A DNA stretch of 38,060 nucleotides from NCBI RefSeq assembly GCF_005889735.1, contig NZ_VCKY01000095.1, positions 1-38,060 on the forward strand, given 5' to 3'. Below are positions 8,161 to 15,081 of the stretch, piece after piece. The position numbers and the translations under genes are program-made. The notes below the pieces were generated by a model. That model was given only the letters and a program-made list of their open reading frames with translations. It did not search any database and was not told where the DNA came from. How positions within the stretch are numbered: position 1 is the stretch's first letter; each line of letters begins with the position of its first letter. The stretch is from Nonomuraea turkmeniaca. Lineage in GTDB: Bacteria > Actinomycetota > Actinomycetes > Streptosporangiales > Streptosporangiaceae.

Positions 8161-9099
8161 CGAGTCGCGACGCGCCGCAATTCCCGCCAGGCCAGCGCAG
8201 ATCAGATCCCCTATGACGATGACAATGCGGGAGGAAAGGGCGACCGCAATTGCGGAGCCACGGTCAAGTTGGGGGGCCAGCACCGCGACCATCGCGACCT
8301 CCCGCACGCCCGCGCCGGCCGGGACGACAAAGGTCATGATGCCCAGGCACCACGACAGCGCGAAGGCGCCGACGGCGAACAGCAGGCCGCCCTGCGGGGC
8401 GATGCAGTAGAGGTGGACGCCGTAGGCGGTCCAGCCGGCCAGCGCCCAGCCGAGCGCGGTCAGCATGCCGCGCCGGGTGAGCGGGCGTTCGAGCGGCTCC
8501 CGCTTGAGCCGCCGCAGTCCGAACGTGATCACGGCGTTGATGACCTTGGGCTCGAGCAGGACCAGCAGCAGCGGGATGAGCAGCAGCAGCCAGCCGTACT
8601 TGTCCCAGCCGAGCGTGCCGAGCGTCACCAGCAGGCCGGTGGCGAGCTGGATGGGCATCATCAGGAAGAACGCCGCCGCGCTGCGCGAGCGCGGCACGCC
8701 GAGGTCGCGGCCCATCTCCATCTGGGCGAGCATGGGCCAGACGGTGCCGGGGATGTACTTGCCGAGCTGGCCCACGAAGAACACCTTGGCCGCGGGCCTG
8801 AGCGGCAGCGGCGAGCCGAGGTCGGCCAGCAGGGTGCGCCAGGTGAGCATGGCCCCGAGCAGCGCGGCGACCACGGCGACCAGCGACCCGGCCAGCGCGG
8901 GCCAGGACAGCCGGGCGAACCCGGCGAGCACGGCGTCCCACTGCGACGCCACGGCCCACCCGCCGAACCCGAGCGCGACGAGCAGGAACCCGACCCGAAC
9001 GAGCTTCTTCGCCAGCGACCGGCCGGGGCGAGCCGGCTTCACGACGCCCTCATCGGCGGAACCGCCGGCAAGAGCCGCCTCACGGGGATGCTCACTCAC
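8155..9099 (-). CDS. Flippase-like integral membrane protein (lysylphosphatidylglycerol-synthase TM / UPF0104 family)
   Basis: The 314-residue protein has about eight hydrophobic helices starting near residue 32 (KLVRVGFLLVALGFGGW). It carries the family hallmarks VGQLGKYIPGTVWP and VVPAGAGVREVAMV. Relatives include the membrane half of MprF, which flips aminoacylated phospholipid, and AglD-type proteins next to glycan genes. A lipid-linked glycan or modified phospholipid is a reasonable cargo here. The GTG start at 9099 overlaps the TGA of the methyltransferase by four bases (GTGA), indicating translational coupling. A reading beginning at 9174 would extend far into the methyltransferase gene and was rejected. 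A paralogue lies at 12170-13129. Confidence 0.85.
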   Translation of the reverse strand: MSEHPREAALAGGSADEGVVKPARPGRSLAKKLVRVGFLLVALGFGGWAVASQWDAVLAGFARLSWPALAGSLVAVVAALLGAMLTWRTLLADLGSPLPLRPAAKVFFVGQLGKYIPGTVWPMLAQMEMGRDLGVPRSRSAAAFFLMMPIQLATGLLVTLGTLGWDKYGWLLLLIPLLLVLLEPKVINAVITFGLRRLKREPLERPLTRRGMLTALGWALAGWTAYGVHLYCIAPQGGLLFAVGAFALSWCLGIMTFVVPAGAGVREVAMVAVLAPQLDRGSAIAVALSSRIVIVIGDLICAGLAGIAARRDSV

Positions 9100-9947
9100 A
9101 GGGGGCGGAGCCGCTCGGGCGGCTGCGGCAGTGCCGCGCCCGCGGGGGGCCTCGGGGTCTTGGTGGCGACCCACAGGTACGTCGGCACGACCGGCAGCAG
9201 CAGCCTGAGCACCGCCCGCGGCATCCTGGCCAGTGCGGCCTTCACCACCTGCCCCGGCAGCCCGGGGAACAGCTCACCACCGGCGAACCTGGTCGGCGTG
9301 GCCAGCACGGGGAACGTGTAGTCCCACACGTGGAAGGCCCTGAGCATCTTGCGCAGCCCGCGCCGCGTCCTGAACCGTTCGTAGTAATGATCGGCCCGCC
9401 CGAACGCCCGCACGTAGCGATCGGCGAGCGCAGGCGGCAGGTAGGACAGGAACGGCAGCTTGTAGTGCGGCTCCATCACCCCGAGCCGGTTGCCGAGCCC
9501 CAAGTAGAGCACCCCGTCGTCGGAGAGCACCCGGTGCATCTCGGCCACCACCGCGTCCGGGTCGACCACGTGCTCGTAAATGTGGTTGAACACCAGCACG
9601 TCGATCGAGTCGTCCGGGAACGGCAGCGCGGTGCCGTCGCCGCACACGAACGCCACCCGCTCCCCGAACCGCTCGGCCGCCTTACGCAGCCCCGGCACGT
9701 CGATGTCGATGCCCATCGTGTGCTCGGCCCCGGCCAGCGCCAGCTCGTCGGCGATGAACCCGGCCGAACAGCCCACGTCGGCCACGGTCAGCCCGCCGAG
9801 CGGCCCGCGGAAGTGCTCCAGCACAGCGATGATCTTCGCTGCCTTCCGCCGCCGTTTCTCCTCGTCGAGCATGGCGGACTGGAACTCCGAGTATTCGAGC
9901 TGCGCGAGCCGTTGCTTCCCCACGGGGCCCCACAGTACCCATCTCAC
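9096..9947 (-). CDS. SAM-dependent class I methyltransferase
   Basis: About 283 residues from GTG 9947. SAM motif I is VADVGCSAG (about 55-63), followed by the acidic end of beta 2 in GIDID and by ALPFPDDSIDVLVFNHIYEHV, typical of the UbiE/Methyltransf_11 class. The C-terminal third is hydrophobic and basic (ALARMPRAVLRLLLPVVPTYLWVA), suggesting membrane contact and a lipid or lipid-linked glycan substrate. Coupling to the flippase-like gene by a GTGA overlap supports that. An in-frame reading upstream to 10469 is open but would cross the divergent SPFH gene, so it was not used. The exact start is uncertain because no strong Shine-Dalgarno sequence precedes 9947. GTG 9921 is another option. 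Confidence 0.82.
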   Translation of the reverse strand: MRWVLWGPVGKQRLAQLEYSEFQSAMLDEEKRRRKAAKIIAVLEHFRGPLGGLTVADVGCSAGFIADELALAGAEHTMGIDIDVPGLRKAAERFGERVAFVCGDGTALPFPDDSIDVLVFNHIYEHVVDPDAVVAEMHRVLSDDGVLYLGLGNRLGVMEPHYKLPFLSYLPPALADRYVRAFGRADHYYERFRTRRGLRKMLRAFHVWDYTFPVLATPTRFAGGELFPGLPGQVVKAALARMPRAVLRLLLPVVPTYLWVATKTPRPPAGAALPQPPERLRPL

Positions 9948-10005
9948 CGCCGACTCGCTTTGGTACGGTGGCCGCCCTGGCACGAGAAGGACGTACGGGG
10001 GCGAA

Positions 10006-11052
10006 GTGGCGTTGTTCGACAAGATCCGGGGCGAATTCATCGACATCGTCGAGTGGCTCGACGACAGCAGGGACACTCTGGTCTGGCGTTTTCCCCGCCA
10101 CGAGAACGAGATCAAGATGGGTGCCCGGCTCGTGGTCCGCGAGTCGCAGGTCGCGGTCTTCGTCAACGAGGGCGAGATCGCCGACGCGTTCGCGCCGGGC
10201 ACGTACACGCTGGAGACCCGGAACCTGCCGATCCTGTCCACCCTGAAGGGCTGGAAGTACGGCTTCCAGTCGCCGTTCAAGGCCGAGGTGTACTTCGTCA
10301 GCACCCGCCAGTTCGCCGACTTCAAGTGGGGCACGCAGAACCCGGTGATGGTGCGGGACGCGGAGTTCGGGCCGGTGCGGCTGCGGGCGTTCGGGGCGTA
10401 CGCGGCCCGGGTCACGGACGCGCGTGCGCTGCTGCGGGAGCTGGCCGGGACCGATCCGCAGTTCCGCACCGAGGAGGTGGAGGGTTACCTGCGCCAGATG
10501 GTCGTGGGCCGGCTCGCCCACGCGCTCGGCACGGCCGGCGTGCCGGTGCTCGACCTGGCCGCCAACCAGCACGAGATGGGGCGGCGGCTGGCGGAGGTCC
10601 TGACGGCCGACCTGGCCGGGGTGGGGATCGCGATCCCGACCTTCACGATCGAGAACATCTCGCTGCCGGAAGAGGTGGAGCGGGCGCTGGACAAGCGGTC
10701 GCAGATGGGGATCGTCGGTGACCTCGGGGACTACGCGCGCTTCCAGGCGGCCAACGCGCTGGAGAACAGCGGCGGCGCCGCCGAGGGCATGGGCCTGGGC
10801 ATGGGCATCGCCGCCGGTCAGCAGATGGCCGCCGCCCTGACGCCACAGGGCCCGCCGCCACTCCCCCAGTGGTACCTCGGTGCCGGCGGCGAGCGGCGCG
10901 GACCGTTCGACCAGGCGGCCCTGCCTGCCGCAGGCCTGACCCCGGACGTGCTCGTCTGGCGGTCCGGGATGCCGCAGTGGATGCCCGCGCGGGACGTTCC
11001 CGAGCTGGCCCCCCTGCTGCGCGACACGCCGCCGCCGCTGCCGCCCGCCTGA
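10006..11052 (+). CDS. SPFH-domain protein with C-terminal GYF_2 domain (YdjI / 'virion core protein' family)
   Basis: 348 residues from GTG 10006, with GGGGG shortly upstream. An in-frame reading from 9580 is open but is antisense to the methyltransferase. Residues about 25-250 match the stomatin/prohibitin-like SPFH family: RHENEIKMGARLVVRESQVAV, EGEIADAFAPGTYTLETRN, then TFTIENISLPEEVERALDKR. A Gly/Met/Ala-rich hinge (about 255-285) leads to a GYF_2 domain at about 288-338 (QWYLGAGGERRGPFD, WRSGMPQWMPA). SPFH proteins form membrane-associated rings or scaffolds, and the Bacillus relative YdjI helps recruit PspA under membrane stress. It has no transmembrane helix of its own. The next gene, 22 nt away, encodes a zinc-ribbon protein with a C-terminal membrane anchor that could tether it. 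Confidence 0.88.
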   Translation: MALFDKIRGEFIDIVEWLDDSRDTLVWRFPRHENEIKMGARLVVRESQVAVFVNEGEIADAFAPGTYTLETRNLPILSTLKGWKYGFQSPFKAEVYFVSTRQFADFKWGTQNPVMVRDAEFGPVRLRAFGAYAARVTDARALLRELAGTDPQFRTEEVEGYLRQMVVGRLAHALGTAGVPVLDLAANQHEMGRRLAEVLTADLAGVGIAIPTFTIENISLPEEVERALDKRSQMGIVGDLGDYARFQAANALENSGGAAEGMGLGMGIAAGQQMAAALTPQGPPPLPQWYLGAGGERRGPFDQAALPAAGLTPDVLVWRSGMPQWMPARDVPELAPLLRDTPPPLPPA

Positions 11053-11074
11053 GCACGCCCGAAAGGACCCCCCG

Positions 11075-12160
11075 GTGACCACCCACACGCCGCAGGCCCA
11101 TGGCACTCCGGCGCAGCCGTGCGCGGGCTGCGGAGCGAGCGTGACCTTCGCCCCCGGCACGACGACCCTCCAGTGCCCGTACTGCGGCCGGCGCCAGAAC
11201 ATCGCCCCGCCGACACGCCAGGTGCGCGAGCACGCCTACGACGCCTTCCTGGCCAAACCCCGCGTCCACACCCTCGCCCCGAACCAGTTCACCTGTCCGG
11301 GCTGCGCCGCCCGCACGGAGAGCGACGCGATCTCCAAGGCGTGCCAGTTCTGCGGCACCGCCCTGGTCGCCGACACGGCGTACGACACCCAGATCGCCCC
11401 CGAGGCCGTGCTCCCGTTCGGCCTGGACCGGAGCGGCGCAAGGAACGCCCTGCGCATCTGGGTGAGGACCCGCTGGTTCGCCCCGAACCGCCTCAAGAAG
11501 GTCACCGAGGCGGAGACCATGAAGAGCACGTACCTGCCGCACTGGACGTTCGACGCGGCCACGGTCTCCGACTACGTCGGCCAGCGCGGCGAGCACTACT
11601 GGGTCACCAAGAGGTACACGGTCAACGGCGAGAGCAGGACCCGACGCGAAAGGCGCACCCGCTGGCACCCGGCCGGCGGCCGGGTGGCGCGTAACTTCGA
11701 CGACGTCCTGGTCGCCGCCACGACACAGGTGACCGGGGAGCAGCTGGGCAAGCTGCAGCCCTGGCCGCTGGAACGCGCCGTCCCGTTCGACCCCGGCTAC
11801 GTGGCCGGGCACCACTCCCTGCGTTACGACACCGAACCGCAGGCCGGAATGGAGCAGGCCAAGACCGTCATGGCCGGGGTCATCCACGGCGACTGCCGCC
11901 GCGACATCGGCGGCGACGAGCAGCGGGTCTCCTCGGTGAACACGAGCTACTCGCAGGTCACGTTCAAGCTGGTCCTGCTGCCGGTGTGGATCGGGAACTA
12001 CTTGTACGGCGGCAAGACGTACCAAGTGCTGATCAACGGTGTGAACGGTGAGGTCCAGGGCGACCGGCCGTACAGCGCACTCAAGATCACACTGGCCGTG
12101 CTGGCCGCGGTGGCGCTCGTCGCGGCTGTCGTCTGGCTTTACCTGGCGAACCGCGCGTAG
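11075..12160 (+). CDS. Double zinc-ribbon protein with C-terminal transmembrane anchor
   Basis: 361 residues from a GTG preceded by AAAGGA. Two four-cysteine zinc ribbons lie at C16-x2-C19/C34-x2-C37 and C74-x2-C77/C90-x2-C93. A beta-rich middle follows (YLPHWTFDAATVSDYVGQRG, WHPAGGRVARNFDDVLVAA). A single transmembrane helix covers residues about 337-357, close to the C-terminus, so the ribbons face the cytoplasm. The layout recalls Bacillus YdjG, which together with YdjH anchors the SPFH protein YdjI at the membrane. That parallel is recalled, not computed. The gene sits between the SPFH gene and a flippase-like gene with almost no spacing, so one operon is likely. Confidence 0.8.
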   Translation: MTTHTPQAHGTPAQPCAGCGASVTFAPGTTTLQCPYCGRRQNIAPPTRQVREHAYDAFLAKPRVHTLAPNQFTCPGCAARTESDAISKACQFCGTALVADTAYDTQIAPEAVLPFGLDRSGARNALRIWVRTRWFAPNRLKKVTEAETMKSTYLPHWTFDAATVSDYVGQRGEHYWVTKRYTVNGESRTRRERRTRWHPAGGRVARNFDDVLVAATTQVTGEQLGKLQPWPLERAVPFDPGYVAGHHSLRYDTEPQAGMEQAKTVMAGVIHGDCRRDIGGDEQRVSSVNTSYSQVTFKLVLLPVWIGNYLYGGKTYQVLINGVNGEVQGDRPYSALKITLAVLAAVALVAAVVWLYLANRA

Positions 12161-12169
12161 CCTGAGCGA

Positions 12170-13129
12170 ATGCTCCGTCGGCTGCTGCGCGTCGTCCTGG
12201 CCTTGGCCGCACTCGGTTTCCTGGGGTACGGGCTGGCGAAGAACTGGGACGAGACCACCGCCGCCGTGGCCGCGATGTCACCGTGGGCGGTGCTCGGGGC
12301 CTTCGTGGCGGTGCTGCTCGGCCAGTTCTTCATGCTGGTGGCCTGGCGGGAGATCCTGGCGGGGCTGGGCACACGGGTGCCGCTGCGGATCGCCGGGCGG
12401 ATCATGTTCGTGGGCCAGCTGGGCAAGTACATCCCGGGCGCGGTGTGGGCGTACGCGGCGATGATGGACCTGGGCCGGGACCACGGCAGCCCGCCGCGGC
12501 GCACGTTCGCGACGATCTCGCTCGGCCTGGTGATCAACATCGGGGTGGCGATCTCGATCGCGGCCGCCACGCTCTGGACGCTGGACGCGGTCCGCCAGGC
12601 CTGGTATCTGGTGCTGCTCGTCCCGGTGATCGCCGCGTGCCTGCATCCCAAGGTGCTCACCTGGGGGCTCAACCTGGCGTTGCGCATCGCGCGCAAGGAG
12701 CCGCTGGAGAGTGTGCTGCCCGGCCGGACCGTGGTCGTCGCGGTGGCGTGGACCACCCTCGGCTGGTTCGTCTACGGCGTCCACATCTGGCTGCTCGGCG
12801 GCCGCGCTGATCTGTACATCATCGCGACCGGCGCCTACGCGTTCGCCTGGGCCACCGGGATCCTCACCGTCGTGGTGCCCGCGGGCGTCGGGATCAGAGA
12901 GGGCGCATTGGTGCTCGTGCTCGGGCCGGTCATCGGCACCGCACCCGCGCTGGCGGTGGCGATCGTGTCGCGGCTGGCGTTCACGCTGGCGGACGCGACG
13001 GCGGCGGGCATCTCGTTCCTGCTCGGCCGTCAGATCCCCAAGAGCGTCCCCGCGTACGCCGACCAGAACGGCTCGGCATCGACGGCCTTGACCCCCGACC
13101 GCAACCTCTCAGGCTCCCCCGAGGCGTAG
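12170..13129 (+). CDS. Flippase-like integral membrane protein (LPG-synthase TM / UPF0104 family), second copy
   Basis: 319 residues with about eight hydrophobic helices. It shares the hallmarks of the 8155-9099 protein: VGQLGKYIPGAVWAYAAMM, then TVVVPAGVGIREGALVLV near the end. The start ATG is 9 nt after the zinc-ribbon stop. It has only a weak GAG upstream, while TAGCCT ends 6 nt before the ATG, so an internal leaderless promoter is possible. The last 33 codons (13030-13129) overlap, on the opposite strand, the 3' end of the GT4 gene. Beyond FLLGRQIPKS the tail is polar and low in complexity, so it may be a recent 3' extension. The cargo is unknown, and a lipid-linked glycan is the likely guess from context. 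Confidence 0.83.
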   Translation: MLRRLLRVVLALAALGFLGYGLAKNWDETTAAVAAMSPWAVLGAFVAVLLGQFFMLVAWREILAGLGTRVPLRIAGRIMFVGQLGKYIPGAVWAYAAMMDLGRDHGSPPRRTFATISLGLVINIGVAISIAAATLWTLDAVRQAWYLVLLVPVIAACLHPKVLTWGLNLALRIARKEPLESVLPGRTVVVAVAWTTLGWFVYGVHIWLLGGRADLYIIATGAYAFAWATGILTVVVPAGVGIREGALVLVLGPVIGTAPALAVAIVSRLAFTLADATAAGISFLLGRQIPKSVPAYADQNGSASTALTPDRNLSGSPEA

Positions 13130-14091
13130 AACCGTTCGATCGCGGCCCGCAGCGCGCCGGCGTCGCCCGGCTCGACGAGCAGCCCGTCCACGCCGTCGGT
13201 GACGTGGTCGGCCAGCGCGCCCACCCGGGTGGCGATCACCGGGACGCCGTGCTCGTGGGCCAGCCAGACGTTCTGGCTGGCGGTCGCGTTCCGGTAGGGC
13301 AGCACGAGTGCGTCGGCCGCGGCGAACAGCCTGGGCACCTCCTCGGCGGCGACGTAGCCGGGCCGCAGCTCCACCCGGTCGCCGATGCCCAGCTCGTCGA
13401 TCAGCGCCTTCGTCTCGTCGAGCCCGCCCCAGAACTCGCCCGCCACGGTCAGCGAGATCCCCTCAGGCAGCGCCCTGAGCAGCAGGTCCAGCCCCTTGTA
13501 CGGGCGGACCATGCCGAAGAACAACAACCGCCGGTGCACCTGCGACGAGCGCTCGGCGGTGGTGGACGGCAGGTGCGGGGGCAACGCCGCCACGCTGACC
13601 GGCTTGCCCGTCAGCCCTCCGGCCAGCCCGGCCTGCTGCTCGGAGTGGGCCAGCACGCCGTCGACCCGCTTCAGCAGGGCCTTCATGAGCGGCTCGTCGT
13701 AGGGCTTCCGCTCGTGCGGCAGAACGTTATGGCAGAGGGCGATCGTCCGGGTCTTCCGCGAGATCCCGTACAGAATCCCCAGGTACGCGGGAACCTGCAC
13801 CGGGCTCAGCACGGCCAGCACCACCAGGTCGGCCGACCTCAACCTCCGCCCGGCCGCCACCCACCCGTCCGGCCGCCGCCAGTCCAGCCTGCGCACGGTC
13901 TTCGGATAGGGCGTGCCCTCGGGCGTGGAGATCGTCTGCTGCCCCGGATAGAGGAACGACGGGTACTGCGCCCGCCACGACTCGATCACCACGTCGTGCC
14001 CGAGCGCTGCCAGGCGGTGCGCCAGCTCGGTGGTGTGCTGCGCCCCTCCGCCCTTGTACGGATAGGTCGGCCCGACGATCGCGATCCGCAC
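13030..14091 (-). CDS. GT4-family glycosyltransferase
   Basis: This 353-residue GT-B enzyme has an N-terminal glycine-rich loop (GPTYPYKGGGAQHTTEL) and a donor half with LLFFGMVRPYKGLDLLL. The late donor-binding segment is ALVLPYRNATASQNVWLAHE, followed by GVPVIATRVGALADHV. It has the typical length and both Rossmann domains. It begins with ATG 4 nt after the stop of the GT2 gene at 14096, so the two are probably co-transcribed leftward. Its last 100 bases are shared, on opposite strands, with the 3' end of the flippase-like gene. The natural-looking C-terminus favours this gene as the older occupant of the overlap. Confidence 0.88.
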   Translation of the reverse strand: MRIAIVGPTYPYKGGGAQHTTELAHRLAALGHDVVIESWRAQYPSFLYPGQQTISTPEGTPYPKTVRRLDWRRPDGWVAAGRRLRSADLVVLAVLSPVQVPAYLGILYGISRKTRTIALCHNVLPHERKPYDEPLMKALLKRVDGVLAHSEQQAGLAGGLTGKPVSVAALPPHLPSTTAERSSQVHRRLLFFGMVRPYKGLDLLLRALPEGISLTVAGEFWGGLDETKALIDELGIGDRVELRPGYVAAEEVPRLFAAADALVLPYRNATASQNVWLAHEHGVPVIATRVGALADHVTDGVDGLLVEPGDAGALRAAIERFYASGEPERLRSGVKAVDAEPFWSAYAGTLLGI

Positions 14092-14095
14092 GTGC

Positions 14096-15049
14096 CTACT
14101 CTCCCCGCGAGCGCACGATCAGGTCGGCCAGCAGCGCCACCGACCCGATGAGCATCCCGGACAGGAAGATCATGACGGTGTTGGCCGGGAAGTAGAACGG
14201 GTGCTGGACCATGTCCCAGACACCCTTCACGAACCCGATGCCGACCAGCCACAACGCGGGCGGCATCAGCACCTTGAGCGGGTTGAAGTACATGATCATC
14301 CGCAACACCTGCAGGATGTAGCGGTAGGCGTCGGACACGAAGCTGAACTTCGACTTGCCGGCCCGCTTGGCGTACTCGATCGGCAGGTAGTAGATGTCGT
14401 GCTGGTTGGACAGGAACGACAGTGTGATCGTCGTCACACACGAGAACCCGGGGGGCAGCAGCCGCAGGTAGGGCCTGGCCACCTGCTTGCGGAAGGCCCG
14501 CAGCCCCGAGTTGAGGTCCGGGATCTTCTGCCCGGCCAGCTTCTCCGCGACCTTGCGGATCACGAACTTGGCGGGCACCCGCAGCAGCTTGTGCGAGCCC
14601 TCCTCGCTGGTGCGCGCGCCGACCACCTGGTCGATCGCCGGGTCCTTGTCCAGGATCTGCACCAGCTCGGGGATGCGGTCGTTGGGGTAGGTCATGTCGG
14701 CGTCGGTCCAGACGACGATCTCGCCCTTGGCCTCCTGTGTCCCGATGCGCCGCACGGTGCCGGCGCCGCCGTTGCGGTGGAAGGCGCGCACGCGCAGGTG
14801 CGGGTAGCTCGACGCGGCCTCCTGCAGCCGGGCGAGGGTCAGGTCGGTCGAGCAGTCGTCGATGGCGAGGAGCTCGTACGTGTAGCCGCTCGAGTCCATG
14901 GCCCTCGTGATGCGCTCGACTTCGTCGATGACGTGATCCTGCTCGTTGTAGCAGGGCAGGACGATGGTGACGTACGGCGCTTCTTCCACAGCAGGTCCAC
15001 TCTTGGGGGTCTCAAGCGTGCTCACGGGGGTCGAGGTTACTCTGCCCAC
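14096..15049 (-). CDS. GT2-family polyprenyl-phosphate glycosyltransferase (DPM1/GtrB-like)
   Basis: 317 residues. The GT2 domain begins with VTIVLPCYNEQDHVIDEVER (about residues 27-46). It continues through LLAIDDCSTDLT, HRNGGAGTVRRIGT and the D-x-D site TDADMTYPNDRIPELV. Two hydrophobic segments follow at about 245-265 and 280-310, the usual C-terminal hairpin of enzymes that load a sugar onto undecaprenyl or decaprenyl phosphate. Such lipid-linked sugars feed extracytoplasmic GT-C enzymes, and two candidate GT-C proteins lie immediately to the right (15082 and 17161). The start could be GTG 15049 or GTG 15025, and TAACCT 8 nt before the latter would fit a nearly leaderless start. Confidence 0.88.
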   Translation of the reverse strand: MGRVTSTPVSTLETPKSGPAVEEAPYVTIVLPCYNEQDHVIDEVERITRAMDSSGYTYELLAIDDCSTDLTLARLQEAASSYPHLRVRAFHRNGGAGTVRRIGTQEAKGEIVVWTDADMTYPNDRIPELVQILDKDPAIDQVVGARTSEEGSHKLLRVPAKFVIRKVAEKLAGQKIPDLNSGLRAFRKQVARPYLRLLPPGFSCVTTITLSFLSNQHDIYYLPIEYAKRAGKSKFSFVSDAYRYILQVLRMIMYFNPLKVLMPPALWLVGIGFVKGVWDMVQHPFYFPANTVMIFLSGMLIGSVALLADLIVRSRGE

Positions 15050-15081
15050 CTTAAGGCCGGCTCCACATCAGGCCGATCTCT

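Noticed and set aside
9580..10005. Open frame extending the SPFH protein upstream
   Set aside because: It is antisense to the methyltransferase. The GTG at 10006 has GGGGG upstream and begins the conserved domain.
9948..10469. Open frame extending the methyltransferase upstream by 174 codons
   Set aside because: It is antisense to the well-supported SPFH gene, has Ser/Arg/Pro-rich composition and passes a better start at 9947.
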